The notes beneath the pieces are model-generated. The model worked only from the letters and a program-made list of their open reading frames with translations. It made no database searches and had not been told where the DNA came from. A DNA stretch of 64,000 nt from Bifidobacterium breve (GTDB lineage Bacteria > Actinomycetota > Acidimicrobiia > Acidimicrobiales > Acidimicrobilacustridaceae): NCBI GenBank assembly GCA_945860545.1, contig CAMAQM010000007.1, forward strand, positions 18,780-82,779. The letters are read 5' to 3'. The position numbers and the translations under genes are program-made. Position 1 is the first letter of the stretch. Each line of letters begins with the position of its first letter. Shown here piece after piece: positions 24,958-33,436 of this stretch.

Positions 24958-25356
24958 TCAACTGGCGGCGGTGAGGGGGTAGGTGCGGATCACGTGGTTC
25001 CAGCCGCACTCGGTACAGACCTCGACCTCCCAGGCCTCGTGGCGGCCCGCACGGGCGGCGAGGGTGGTCAACTCCCCCGGTGAGGTGATGCACCGGCCCG
25101 ACCGGGGGAGGCGGGGGCCAAACACGTAGGTGACCTCGACGAGGTGACGGTGGTCGCAGATCGGACAGGTCCGTCGGGTGCGTCGGCTGCAGGCACGGGC
25201 GTTGCGGAGCAATTCCGGTTGGGCGTCACAGACCTCGGCGCGGCTGGCCCGGCCGGTCCGGAACGAGGCCAGCTTGGACGCTCGGGCAAGGCGAAAGTCG
25301 ACCTCGCCGGGCCGGGAGCCCGCTGGGCGGGGTGGTGCACCAAAGCCTGATCCCAC
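24958..25356 (-). CDS. DUF5318-like zinc-ribbon protein (Rv0049 type)
   Basis: This 132-residue protein is conserved beside ponA in actinobacteria; I match it to DUF5318 by position and layout. An N-terminal part (EVDFRLARASKLASFRTGRASRAEVCDAQPELLRNARACS) is followed by a zinc-ribbon region with CPICDH and VCTECGWN as metal-binding pairs, ending IRTYPL. The function is unknown. The open frame runs to 25677 across the padR promoter, but a TACCCT hexamer 6 bases before the GTG at 25356 decides this start. Confidence 0.75.
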   Translation of the reverse strand: MGSGFGAPPRPAGSRPGEVDFRLARASKLASFRTGRASRAEVCDAQPELLRNARACSRRTRRTCPICDHRHLVEVTYVFGPRLPRSGRCITSPGELTTLAARAGRHEAWEVEVCTECGWNHVIRTYPLTAAS

Positions 25357-25362
25357 GCCGAC

Positions 25363-25368
25363 AGGGTA
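25363..25368 (-). promoter_or_regulatory. Leaderless -10 hexamer TACCCT before 25356
   Basis: TACCCT (minus strand), spacer GTCGGC, GTG at 25356. Confidence 0.5.
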
Positions 25369-25421
25369 GCGACCGGCCGCCGACGACGCCCGGCCCCGAC
25401 GGCTCGAGGATGTGCGCAAGA

Positions 25422-25438
25422 TATATCGAATCGATATA
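25422..25438. promoter_or_regulatory. PadR-type operator palindrome
   Basis: TATATCGA-A-TCGATATA is a perfect 17-base palindrome in otherwise GC-rich DNA. It overlaps the -10 element of padR by two bases and lies 11 bases from the start codon. PadR regulators bind AT-rich inverted repeats at their own promoters, so self-repression is likely. Confidence 0.7.
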
Positions 25439-25442
25439 ACAT
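25437..25442 (+). promoter_or_regulatory. Leaderless -10 hexamer TAACAT for padR-ino1
   Basis: TAACAT, spacer GATGTT, GTG at 25449. It overlaps the right end of the operator. Confidence 0.5.
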
Positions 25443-25448
25443 GATGTT

Positions 25449-26210
25449 GTGAGTGACGCGGCAACCACGAACAACGCTGAAACTGGCGGCAGTGGACCGG
25501 TTGATGGCGCCGAACGGCGACGTCCCAACCGGGTGGGCCGCGGCGGATCACTGCTCGAGTTCGCCCTCCTCGGGGTCCTCGCCGACGGCGAACTGCACGG
25601 CTACGAACTGAAAAAGCGCCTCGACGGGGTACTCCCCAGTTGGTCGGCCGTCTCGTTCGGTTCTCTCTACCCAACACTCGGCCGCCTCGAACGGGCCGGC
25701 GACGTCGTCGCCGTCGAGGGCGAACCGACCCCGGTGGCGCCCATGACCGGGGCGCTCAGCGGCGAGATCGCTGCGTTCCGGGCACGACGTCGCGAACGCA
25801 GCTCCCTCCCGGCACGCTCCCGGCGGGGGCGCAAGGTCTACGGCATCACCCCGAGCGGACGAACCCGACTGGTGGACCTGCTGACGTCACTCGACCCCAG
25901 TGACGACCGGGCCTTCTCACTCATGGTGGCCTTCAGCGGGAACCTCTCGGGCGACCAGCGCATCGCCGTGCTGGCCCGGCGCCGCGCCGAGCTGGCGGCC
26001 CGCCTCGACCAGTCCCGCACCGCTGCGCCGGCGCTCGACCGCTGGCGGGCATCGCTGCGAACCCACGCCATTGCCACACTCACCGGCGAGATCGCCTGGG
26101 TGGACGAACTTCTCGCCGCCGAACGGCTCGAGGGGACGTCCCCGACCACATCACCAACCGACCACACCACCCCCGCCACGGCCGGGGACACCACCGGAGG
26201 AACGACATGA
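25449..26210 (+). CDS. PadR-family transcriptional regulator
   Basis: This 253-residue regulator has the PadR winged helix: [24 protein letters not shown], then [24 protein letters not shown] basic insertion ([26 protein letters not shown]) lies between the recognition part and the wing [17 protein letters not shown]-terminal dimerisation helix and a Thr/Pro-rich end follow. The gene overlaps ino1 by 4 bases (ATGA). The padR-ino1 pair is the same as Rv0047c-Rv0046c of M. tuberculosis, so it probably controls inositol-phosphate synthase and itself through the palindrome upstream. The inducing signal is unknown. Confidence 0.9.
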   Translation: MSDAATTNNAETGGSGPVDGAERRRPNRVGRGGSLLEFALLGVLADGELHGYELKKRLDGVLPSWSAVSFGSLYPTLGRLERAGDVVAVEGEPTPVAPMTGALSGEIAAFRARRRERSSLPARSRRGRKVYGITPSGRTRLVDLLTSLDPSDDRAFSLMVAFSGNLSGDQRIAVLARRRAELAARLDQSRTAAPALDRWRASLRTHAIATLTGEIAWVDELLAAERLEGTSPTTSPTDHTTPATAGDTTGGTT

Positions 26211-27289
26211 CCGAGACGCGCAAGGTACGACTGGCGATCGCCGGGGTGGGCAACTGCGCCAACTCCCTCGTGCAAGGTCTCACCTACTACGCCGACGCCG
26301 ACCCCGACGACGAGGTCCCCGGCCTCATGCACGTCGTGCTCGGCGGCTACCACATCCACGACATTGAGGTCGTCGCCGCCTTCGACGTGGACGCCGCCAA
26401 GGTCGGGGTCGACGTGTCAAAGGCCATCTGGGCATCACAGAACAACACCATCAAGTTCGCCGAGGTCGGTCATCTCGGCGTCGTCGTGCACCGGGCGCCC
26501 ACCCTCGACGGGTTCGGCGAGTTCTACACCGCAACCTGTGAGGAGTCCCCCGAACCCGCCGTCGACGTCGCCGAGGTCCTGCGGGCCAGCGGTGCTGATG
26601 TGCTGGTGTCCTACCTCCCGGTCGGGTCGGAAGAGGCTCAGCGGTACTACGCCGAAGCCTGTCTCGAGGCGGGCGTGGCGTTCGTGAACGCCATTCCGGT
26701 GTTCATCGCCTCGGACCCCGAATGGGCGGCGCGCTTTGAGGCGGCAGGCATCCCCATCATCGGCGACGACATCAAGAGCCAGGTCGGCGCCACCATCACC
26801 CACCGGATGCTGACCCGCCTGTTCGAAGATCGCGGCGTGACCGTCGACCGCACCTACCAGCTGAACTTCGGCGGCAACATGGACTTCAAGAACATGCTTG
26901 AGCGTTCACGCCTCGCCTCCAAGAAGGTCTCCAAGACCCAGTCGGTGACCAGCCAGCTCGACCACCCCATCGAGGCCGAGTCGGTCCACATCGGACCCAG
27001 CGACCACGTTCCGTGGCTCGACGACCGCAAGTGGGCGTACATCCGCGTCGAGGGCCGCAACTTCGGTGACGTGCCCCTCAACATCGAACTCAAGCTCGAG
27101 GTGTGGGACTCCCCCAACTCCGCCGGTGTGATCATCGACGCCGTTCGGTGCGCCCGGGTGGCCATGGACCGCGGAATCGGCGGGCCGCTGCTCGGACCGT
27201 CGGCGTACTTCATGAAGAGCCCCCCGGTGCAGTACCGCGACGCCGAAGCACACGAGATGGTCGAAGTCTTCGCCAACGACGGGGAGTAA
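26207..27289 (+). CDS. ino1: Inositol-3-phosphate synthase
   Basis: This 360-residue NAD-dependent enzyme converts glucose-6-phosphate to inositol-3-phosphate, precursor of phosphatidylinositol and mycothiol. The actinobacterial short form is recognised by [16 protein letters not shown] (NAD-binding), [52 protein letters not shown] (catalytic Lys region), [15 protein letters not shown] and [25 protein letters not shown]. It is translationally coupled to padR. Its stop codon TAA is also the first three bases of the next gene's -10 hexamer. Confidence 0.95.
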   Translation: MTETRKVRLAIAGVGNCANSLVQGLTYYADADPDDEVPGLMHVVLGGYHIHDIEVVAAFDVDAAKVGVDVSKAIWASQNNTIKFAEVGHLGVVVHRAPTLDGFGEFYTATCEESPEPAVDVAEVLRASGADVLVSYLPVGSEEAQRYYAEACLEAGVAFVNAIPVFIASDPEWAARFEAAGIPIIGDDIKSQVGATITHRMLTRLFEDRGVTVDRTYQLNFGGNMDFKNMLERSRLASKKVSKTQSVTSQLDHPIEAESVHIGPSDHVPWLDDRKWAYIRVEGRNFGDVPLNIELKLEVWDSPNSAGVIIDAVRCARVAMDRGIGGPLLGPSAYFMKSPPVQYRDAEAHEMVEVFANDGE

Positions 27290-27292
27290 CGT
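27287..27292 (+). promoter_or_regulatory. Leaderless -10 hexamer TAACGT overlapping the ino1 stop
   Basis: TAACGT, spacer CCGGAC, ATG at 27299. The first three bases are the ino1 stop codon. Confidence 0.45.
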
Positions 27293-27298
27293 CCGGAC

Positions 27299-28006
27299 AT
27301 GGATCAGCGACCCGTTCCGGTGTTTCCCGACGGCATCCCCGACGGGGACACCGTCGTGTACGGGCCCGACATTGCCGACGAGGGTGCCCTGCGCCTGCTC
27401 GGCGGCGTGGAGGGTCGACGCATCCTCGAACTTGGGGTCGGCACCGGCCGCAACGCCGTGGCACTCGCCCGACAGGGGGCCAAGGTCATCGCCGTGGACA
27501 CCGACGCCGCCCGCATTGACCGGGCCCGCGCCCTCGCCGACCGCCACGACGTCAAAGTCGAGTTCCACCACACCGACCCCGCTGAACTGGCCTTCATCCG
27601 GGCCGACACGGTCGATCTGGTCCTCAGCGTCCACTCCTCGGCCAACGTCCCCGACACCGACCGGCTGTTCCGTCAGGCACACCGCGTGTTGCGGACCGAA
27701 GCACCGTTCGTGCTCAGCATCCCCCACCCGGCGTGGAACCTCATTGACGCCCGGTCCGCTGACTCCTTGCGGATCACCCACTCGTGGTTTGACACCACCC
27801 CCCGCGACGGCGGGAGCTGGCAACCATCGGTCCACCCGGTGACCTTCAGTGACCTCTTCGGGGGCCTCTACCGGGCCGGGTTCCGCATGGAGGTGGTTCT
27901 CGAACCCGAACCGGTCACCTCCGGGCCCCGCAGCCCGTGGTGGAACGAAGCCATGCGCATGCTTCCCGCCACCCTCGTCGTGCGGGCCCGCAAACTCGGT
28001 CTGTGA
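27299..28006 (+). CDS. Class I SAM-dependent methyltransferase
   Basis: This 235-residue protein has motif I ILELGVGTGRNAVALARQGA, the acidic VIAVDTDAARIDRARAL, and VDLVLSVHSSANVPDTDRLFRQAHRVLR. The C-terminal part (HSWFDTTPRDGGSWQPSVHPVTFSDLFGGLYRAGFRMEVVLEPEP) is typical of UbiE/Coq5-type small-molecule methyltransferases. It follows ino1 after 9 bases with its own leaderless promoter and converges on cca. The substrate is unknown; a lipid or cofactor role would fit the ino1 linkage only weakly. Confidence 0.82.
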   Translation: MDQRPVPVFPDGIPDGDTVVYGPDIADEGALRLLGGVEGRRILELGVGTGRNAVALARQGAKVIAVDTDAARIDRARALADRHDVKVEFHHTDPAELAFIRADTVDLVLSVHSSANVPDTDRLFRQAHRVLRTEAPFVLSIPHPAWNLIDARSADSLRITHSWFDTTPRDGGSWQPSVHPVTFSDLFGGLYRAGFRMEVVLEPEPVTSGPRSPWWNEAMRMLPATLVVRARKLGL

Positions 28007-28031
28007 GCACCGGGGCCTCGCCCCGAAACCC

Positions 28032-29432
28032 TCAACCCTGCGACTGATCCGCCCACCACGCACGCAGGCGCTGCTCGGCCTCGTCGGCACCAAGTGGACC
28101 CTCGTCGAGACGTAACTCGGTGAGGTACGCCATGGCCCGCCCCACCCCAGGACCCGGCGGAAGTCCCAGAATCTCCATGACCCGGGTGCCGTCGAGGTCG
28201 GGACGAACCGAGGCGAGGGCCTCACGTTCGTTGAGCTCGGCGATCCGTTCCTCAAGTTCGTCCATGCGCCGGGCCAACTCATCAGCCTTGCGTTTGTTGC
28301 GGGTGGTGCAGTCACAACGCGTCAGCTCAATGAGCTCGTCGGTAAGTGGTCCGGCGTCCCGCACGAACCGCCGAACCGCGGCGTCGGTCCAACCCATGCC
28401 GTAGGTGTGGAAGCGCAGGTGCAGGTAGACGAGTTGGCTGACGGCCTCGACATCAGCCTTGGAGTACCGCAACGCCCGCATCCGTTCCCGGGTCATCCGG
28501 GCGCCCACCACCTCATGGTGGTGGAACGACACCCCTTTGGGTCCGATGCTGCGGGTCTGGGGCTTGCCCAGGTCGTGGTAGAGCGCCGCCAGCCTCGTGA
28601 CGCGGTTCGACGACCCGTCCGCCTTGCGGGGCTTCACCCCGGCCACGACGGCAAACGTGTGGGTCAGCACGTCCTTGTGCCGGTGAATGGGGTCCTGTTC
28701 GACCCGCAAGGCGGGGACCTCGGGGAAGAACTCGTCGATGAGGCCGGTGTCAACGAGGAACCACAGACCCGCAGTGGGGTCGTCAACCACCATGAGCTTG
28801 TCGAACTCGTCACGGATCCGTTCAGCCGACACGATCGACAACCGGTCCCGCAACGCCCGCACCGCCACCACGAGATCGTCGGTGGGGATCAACCCGTACC
28901 CGGCAATGAACCGGGCGGCGCGCAACATCCGCAGCGGATCGTCACTGAAACTCTCGGTGGCCGACAACGGGGTGCGCAACGTCGACGCCGCCAGATCCGC
29001 CGCACCGTCGAACGGGTCGACCAGGCGCGGTTCAGGCAGTTCGATGGCCATGGCGTTGACCGTGAAATCCCGGCGGGACAAGTCGGCCTCCACCGCCTCG
29101 GCGAAGCGCACCTCGGGTTTGCGGGAGTCGGGGTGGTACGCCTCAGCCCGGTGGGTCGTCACCTCGAAGTCACGCCCGTCGACCCGCACCCCAATGGTGC
29201 CGAACCGCTCCCCCTGGGTCCACATCGCCTCGGCGATGGGGGAGAGCAACTCACGGATCTGACCCGGATGGGCGTCGGTGGTGAGATCGATGTCGCCGTC
29301 GCCCAAGGGCCGGTCCAACAACAGGTCGCGCACGATGCCCCCGACGAGGTACAGGCGGTGCCCGGCCTCGACGAACCGGTCGGCGAGAGGTCGGGCGGCG
29401 TCGAGCACCGGTTGGAGACGTTCGGGAACCAC
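28032..29432 (-). CDS. cca: CCA-adding tRNA nucleotidyltransferase
   Basis: This 466-residue class II nucleotidyltransferase adds CCA to tRNA 3' ends. The head domain has YLVGGIVRDLLLDRPLGDGDIDLTTDA (GG and DxD metal site) and RRDFTVNAMAIE. It then has DDPLRMLRAARF, the ERIRDEFDKLM amino-acid pocket and an HD domain (HTFAVVAG, ALYHDLGKPQTR) that may be a phosphohydrolase. It matches pcnA/Rv3907c in gene order next to the DUF6049-kinase block. The tRNA-Ile in this window lacks an encoded CCA and so needs this enzyme. GTG start with TAGCCT upstream. Confidence 0.92.
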   Translation of the reverse strand: MVPERLQPVLDAARPLADRFVEAGHRLYLVGGIVRDLLLDRPLGDGDIDLTTDAHPGQIRELLSPIAEAMWTQGERFGTIGVRVDGRDFEVTTHRAEAYHPDSRKPEVRFAEAVEADLSRRDFTVNAMAIELPEPRLVDPFDGAADLAASTLRTPLSATESFSDDPLRMLRAARFIAGYGLIPTDDLVVAVRALRDRLSIVSAERIRDEFDKLMVVDDPTAGLWFLVDTGLIDEFFPEVPALRVEQDPIHRHKDVLTHTFAVVAGVKPRKADGSSNRVTRLAALYHDLGKPQTRSIGPKGVSFHHHEVVGARMTRERMRALRYSKADVEAVSQLVYLHLRFHTYGMGWTDAAVRRFVRDAGPLTDELIELTRCDCTTRNKRKADELARRMDELEERIAELNEREALASVRPDLDGTRVMEILGLPPGPGVGRAMAYLTELRLDEGPLGADEAEQRLRAWWADQSQG

Positions 29433-29439
29433 GAGGCGG

Positions 29440-29445
29440 AGGCTA
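29440..29445 (-). promoter_or_regulatory. Leaderless -10 hexamer TAGCCT before cca
   Basis: TAGCCT (minus strand), 7-base spacer, GTG at 29432. Confidence 0.45.
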
Positions 29446-29494
29446 CCGGAGGTGGTGATGTGGTCAGGACCGGGTTCGCGCCGTCAACGGGGCG

Positions 29495-30532
29495 TCAACG
29501 GTGCCCCAACGCGGCGAGACGTTGGCCAACGTCGACCACGACCTCACCACCCGGCCCACCCGAACTGACCCGCAGGTCGGCGGCGAGGTCCGGGTTGCCG
29601 ACAACGGACGGCACCGTGCCCGCCAACGCCGACACCGTCGCCGCAGTGGCGTGGCGCAACACGTCGAGGTCGTAGCCGCCTTCGAGGAACACCAGGGTTC
29701 GACCCGTCGGAACCCATCGCAACATGCGGCGGGTGAACTCACCGAAATCCCCCGAAGACAAACCGAGACCGGTGAGCGGGTCGAGTCGGTGACCATCGAA
29801 GCCGGCAGACACCAACAGCCACGTCGGGGCGAACCGGTCCACCACCGGCACCACCAGATCCTCGAGTGCGGCCACCACCACGTCACCGGTGGCCCCCGCC
29901 GGCAACGGCACGTTGATCGTCGTGCCCTCCGCCCCCGACCCACCGATCTCATCGGCGGCACCCGTCCCCGGATACAGGGGGTACTGGTGCGTGGAGACGT
30001 ACACCACCCGCGGATCGGACCAAAAGACGTCCTGGGTGCCGTTGCCGTGGTGGGCGTCGTAGTCCACGATCAGCACCCGTTCACCACGGTCGGCGAGCAG
30101 ACGCGCCGCCACCGCCACGTTGTTCAGCAGACAAAAACCCATGGGTCGACGCGGGGTGGCGTGATGCCCTGGCGGGCGGACCACACACAACCCGGCGTCC
30201 CCCTCACCGCCGGTCAACCGCTCAACGAGTTCGAGACCCGCCCCGGCGGCATACAGAGCCGCCTCGAACGAGCCGGGCGACACAACGGTGTCAGCATCGA
30301 GGTGACCCCCCGTCGCACACGCCGCCTCAAGGTCGGCGAGGTACCGGCCCGGATGGACGACGGACACCAAGGAGGGATCGGCCGGCGAGGGCTCCACCTC
30401 GATGACGGCCTCGCCGACGCCCGAAGCGGCGATGCCGCCGAGCACCGCGCCGATGCGCGCCGGTCGCTCAGGATGGCCGGGACCGGTCTCGTGCCGGGCG
30501 AAACGCGGGTCGCTGGCCACCAACAGGCGCAC
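29495..30532 (-). CDS. Histone-deacetylase-family (AcuC/class II-like) amidohydrolase
   Basis: This 345-residue zinc hydrolase would remove acetyl or similar acyl groups from lysines or small amines. Expected residues: His123-His124 in RPPGHHATP, Asp159 and His161 in VDYDAHHGNGTQ, Asp246 in SAGFDGHRLDP, and GGYDLDVL near the end. These complete the zinc site and charge relay, so it should be active. It is head-to-head with a GNAT acetyltransferase gene 94 bases away. That suggests, without proving, an acetylation/deacetylation pair. GTG start with its own leaderless promoter. Confidence 0.9.
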   Translation of the reverse strand: MRLLVASDPRFARHETGPGHPERPARIGAVLGGIAASGVGEAVIEVEPSPADPSLVSVVHPGRYLADLEAACATGGHLDADTVVSPGSFEAALYAAGAGLELVERLTGGEGDAGLCVVRPPGHHATPRRPMGFCLLNNVAVAARLLADRGERVLIVDYDAHHGNGTQDVFWSDPRVVYVSTHQYPLYPGTGAADEIGGSGAEGTTINVPLPAGATGDVVVAALEDLVVPVVDRFAPTWLLVSAGFDGHRLDPLTGLGLSSGDFGEFTRRMLRWVPTGRTLVFLEGGYDLDVLRHATAATVSALAGTVPSVVGNPDLAADLRVSSGGPGGEVVVDVGQRLAALGHR

Positions 30533-30538
30533 CGCTTC

Positions 30539-30544
30539 AGGCTA
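30539..30544 (-). promoter_or_regulatory. Leaderless -10 hexamer TAGCCT before the deacetylase
   Basis: TAGCCT (minus strand), spacer GAAGCG, GTG at 30532. Confidence 0.5.
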
Positions 30545-30626
30545 GTGGTGTGCTGTCGTCGTATCCTTCGGACCATCACCCGCACCTTCGCCGACCTCGC
30601 GTGACCCGGCACGAACGATCGCACCC

Positions 30627-31358
30627 ATGACCCGACCCCATCCCCGCCCATGGCGAACAAGCACCACGGCGAACCTTCGGGTCATCGCGTGGAGGGGACG
30701 CGACGACGTGGTGCTGTTGGGACCCACACCGGGCACGGCCCCGTCCCCCCGTCAGCTACACACCGCCGTCGAGGGTCTGCGCGACGCCGGCATCCGCCAG
30801 GTGTTCACCCCCGCTCTCGGCCCCACCGAACAGGATGCGTTCCTCACCGTTGGGTTCACCCACCATGAACACCTGCACCTGCTCACCCACCACCTCGACG
30901 CCGTCCCCAACGTCCCCGGTCCGGCTGGCACCCGACGCCTGCGTCGCGGCCGGTGGCGGGACTACGGAGCCGTGCTCAACGTGGACGGAAGAGCGTTCGA
31001 CGCCTTCTGGCACTTCGACGCCAACGCCCTCACCGAGGCACGCCGGGCCACCCCCACCAACCGGTTCCGCGTGGCCGTCGACACCGATGACGGTGGGCGC
31101 CGCGTGACCGGGTACGCCGTGACCGGGCGGTCACGCACCACCTGCTACCTCCAACGGCTCGCCGTCGACCCCGACCACCAGCGACGCGGCACCGGGTCGG
31201 CGCTGGTGTGTGACGCGCTGGCGTGGGCACGGGCGCGTCGCGCACGTCGGATGCTCGTGAACACCCAGGAACGCAATGCGGACGCACTGGCGCTGTACCT
31301 GCGCCTGGGATTCACCCAGGAACCGGTCGGACTCGACGTGTTGCGGTGGCCGGCGTGA
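30627..31358 (+). CDS. GNAT-family N-acetyltransferase
   Basis: This 243-residue protein has a degenerate N-terminal half and a GNAT fold in the C-terminal half. It contains YLQRLAVDPDHQRRGTGSALVCDALAWARARRARRMLVNTQERNADALALYLRLGFTQE, with the Q/RxxGxG acetyl-CoA loop intact. It may acetylate a protein, perhaps reversibly with the divergent deacetylase. Its stop overlaps the DUF6049 start as GTGA, so it heads the GNAT-DUF6049-kinase operon. Target unknown. Confidence 0.82.
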   Translation: MTRPHPRPWRTSTTANLRVIAWRGRDDVVLLGPTPGTAPSPRQLHTAVEGLRDAGIRQVFTPALGPTEQDAFLTVGFTHHEHLHLLTHHLDAVPNVPGPAGTRRLRRGRWRDYGAVLNVDGRAFDAFWHFDANALTEARRATPTNRFRVAVDTDDGGRRVTGYAVTGRSRTTCYLQRLAVDPDHQRRGTGSALVCDALAWARARRARRMLVNTQERNADALALYLRLGFTQEPVGLDVLRWPA

Positions 31359-33436
31359 CGTCGCGCACCCGCCGGTCGGCGGCGGTGGTGTTGCTCATGG
31401 CGGTCGTGCTCGGCGCAATGGTCGTCGGTGGCGCAGCGTCGGGTCTGCGCGGTGCCGGCAGCGGATCGGTGCCGCTTCCCCGACCGATCAACGCCGAGGG
31501 GATCGTGCTCGAGGCCCAAACGACGTTCGTCGGCGCCGCCAGCCCCTTCACCATGGACCTGCGGCTGGGAACCACCGAGGGCACGCTGAGCATTGCCCTG
31601 CACCCCGCCGTGACCAGCCGCACCCAGTTCGGCGCCACCCTCGCCGGTGAACAGCTCGGCAACCCCATCCAGCGTTTCGACTCCATCCCGCTCGACACGC
31701 TGGCACCCGACGCCAACGGGGTGACCCGCATCCAACTCGTCACCTCCGGTGACGAGCCGCCCACACCGTTCACTCTCCGAACCGACGAACCCGGGGTCTA
31801 CCCGTTGTCGGTCACGGTGTCGGGCCCCTCGGGCGACGAACGGCTCATCACCCACGTCACCCGTCTCGAGAACTCCCCGTCGCCCACCGCCAACGAGTCA
31901 CGTCCCGCCCGACCGACGTTCACCGTCGGGGTGCTCGTCCGCCTCAACGCCCCCACTCCGGTCGACGCGGACGGATCCCCCGTGCTCGACGAGCGCGACG
32001 AGCAACGATTGCGGGCGGCGGCGACCGCAGTCGCCGCCAACCCGGAGGTCCCCGCCACGGTGCACACCACCGGCGCCGTGATCGATGCGCTGTCGGCCCG
32101 ATCCCCCCTTGACCGCAACGTGGGTCGCAACCTGTTGCGGCCCACGTGGGTTCCGGTGGACCTCGCCAGTCTCACCGCCGACGACCTTGGACGGTTCGTC
32201 GACCGGCAACTCCTCGCCGGCAACGCCGCCGCCGAACGGTGGCTGCTCGGACCCGGCGACCCGTCCACGTGGGTACTCGACGAGACCGTGGACCCCGCCG
32301 CCCTGGCGCTGCTCGCCGAACGAGGGGTGCAGCAGGTGATCGTGCCCGAGGACCTCACCGAACCACTCAACGCCCAACAATTCCCCACCACCCTCACCCA
32401 GTCGTTCACCGTGACCGACGCCGCCGGTGGATCACTGCCGGCCCTGCAGACCGACACCGCCCTCACCGCCCTCCTCGGGTCGACGAGCCAACCGGCGCTC
32501 GCCGCCAACCGGGTCCTCGCCGACCTGTCGGTGCTCGCCTTTGACTACCCCGACGTCCGACGGGTGGCGGTGGTTGACACCGGCGACGACCCCGACGCAG
32601 CGCGGGCGCTTGGCGCCCTGCTCACCGGGCTGAACACCGCCGCCACAGCGCCTCCCGGGAGTGAACCGCTCCTCGCCACACGTTCCCTCGGGACCTTGTT
32701 CGCCGCCAGCGAACCCGTCGGAGCGATCCAGGGTCAACCCACCCTCGACCGGGACTGGTCACACCTCGGACCGACCTCACTCGGATCGTGGCCCACCGCC
32801 GCACTCGCCACCGAGACCGACGAACGGTCGCTGGCGGTCACCGTGCTCCCCGGACCTGACGCTCCGGTGGCGAACGCCACCGTCCTGTCGGCCGAACGGC
32901 TCGTGTTGGCCTCGGGTGCCACCGCGCTCGACGACGACGAACGTCAGGCACTGCTGGAGGGGGCGAACACGGTCATCAACGACGCCCTCGCACCGATCGG
33001 CATACCCACACAGGGCACGGTCACGCTGACCGCGTCGACGGGGGTGGTCCCCATCACGTTGGAAAACGGCCGGCCCGAACCCGTTGCGGTCCGGGTCACA
33101 CTGCAGTCCGACAAACTCGAATTCCCCGACGGGTCCACCGTCGAGTTGCGACTCGAGCCCGGTTCCACCCGCCACGAGGTCGCCGTTGAGGCCCGCGCCT
33201 CGGGCGCGTTCCCCGTCGAGGTCACGCTGCGCACCGGGGACGACACCCGCCAACTCGCCCAGGGTCGATTCACCGTGCGCAGCGGGGCGGTGTCGGGTAT
33301 CGGCCTCATCTTGTCCATCGTGGCCGGTGTGTTCCTTTTGGGTTGGTGGGCCAGGCACCTGCGTTCAGCTCGCCGCAGCAGACAACTCATCGACCGGGGC
33401 AACCCCGGCTCCGTGTCCGAACCGGTGGACCGGTGA
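31355..33436 (+). CDS. DUF6049-family exported protein (Rv3909 type)
   Basis: This 693-residue protein has an N-terminal signal (SAAVVLLMAVVLGAMVVGG) and a large extracytoplasmic region of Ig-like and TIM-barrel-like character (FTVGVLVRLNAP...). It ends with a C-terminal helix (GIGLILSIVAGVFLLGWW) and a basic tail. Gene order identifies it with Rv3909, conserved next to MurJ in mycobacteria; its function is unknown but is thought to be envelope-linked. The ORF opens 44 codons earlier, but the GTG at 31355 overlaps the GNAT stop and gives a proper signal peptide. It overlaps the kinase gene by GTGA. Confidence 0.8.
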   Translation: MTSRTRRSAAVVLLMAVVLGAMVVGGAASGLRGAGSGSVPLPRPINAEGIVLEAQTTFVGAASPFTMDLRLGTTEGTLSIALHPAVTSRTQFGATLAGEQLGNPIQRFDSIPLDTLAPDANGVTRIQLVTSGDEPPTPFTLRTDEPGVYPLSVTVSGPSGDERLITHVTRLENSPSPTANESRPARPTFTVGVLVRLNAPTPVDADGSPVLDERDEQRLRAAATAVAANPEVPATVHTTGAVIDALSARSPLDRNVGRNLLRPTWVPVDLASLTADDLGRFVDRQLLAGNAAAERWLLGPGDPSTWVLDETVDPAALALLAERGVQQVIVPEDLTEPLNAQQFPTTLTQSFTVTDAAGGSLPALQTDTALTALLGSTSQPALAANRVLADLSVLAFDYPDVRRVAVVDTGDDPDAARALGALLTGLNTAATAPPGSEPLLATRSLGTLFAASEPVGAIQGQPTLDRDWSHLGPTSLGSWPTAALATETDERSLAVTVLPGPDAPVANATVLSAERLVLASGATALDDDERQALLEGANTVINDALAPIGIPTQGTVTLTASTGVVPITLENGRPEPVAVRVTLQSDKLEFPDGSTVELRLEPGSTRHEVAVEARASGAFPVEVTLRTGDDTRQLAQGRFTVRSGAVSGIGLILSIVAGVFLLGWWARHLRSARRSRQLIDRGNPGSVSEPVDR

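Noticed and set aside
26906-28315. 469-residue minus-strand frame
   Set aside because: It covers ino1, the methyltransferase gene and the cca end in antisense and has no recognisable motif.
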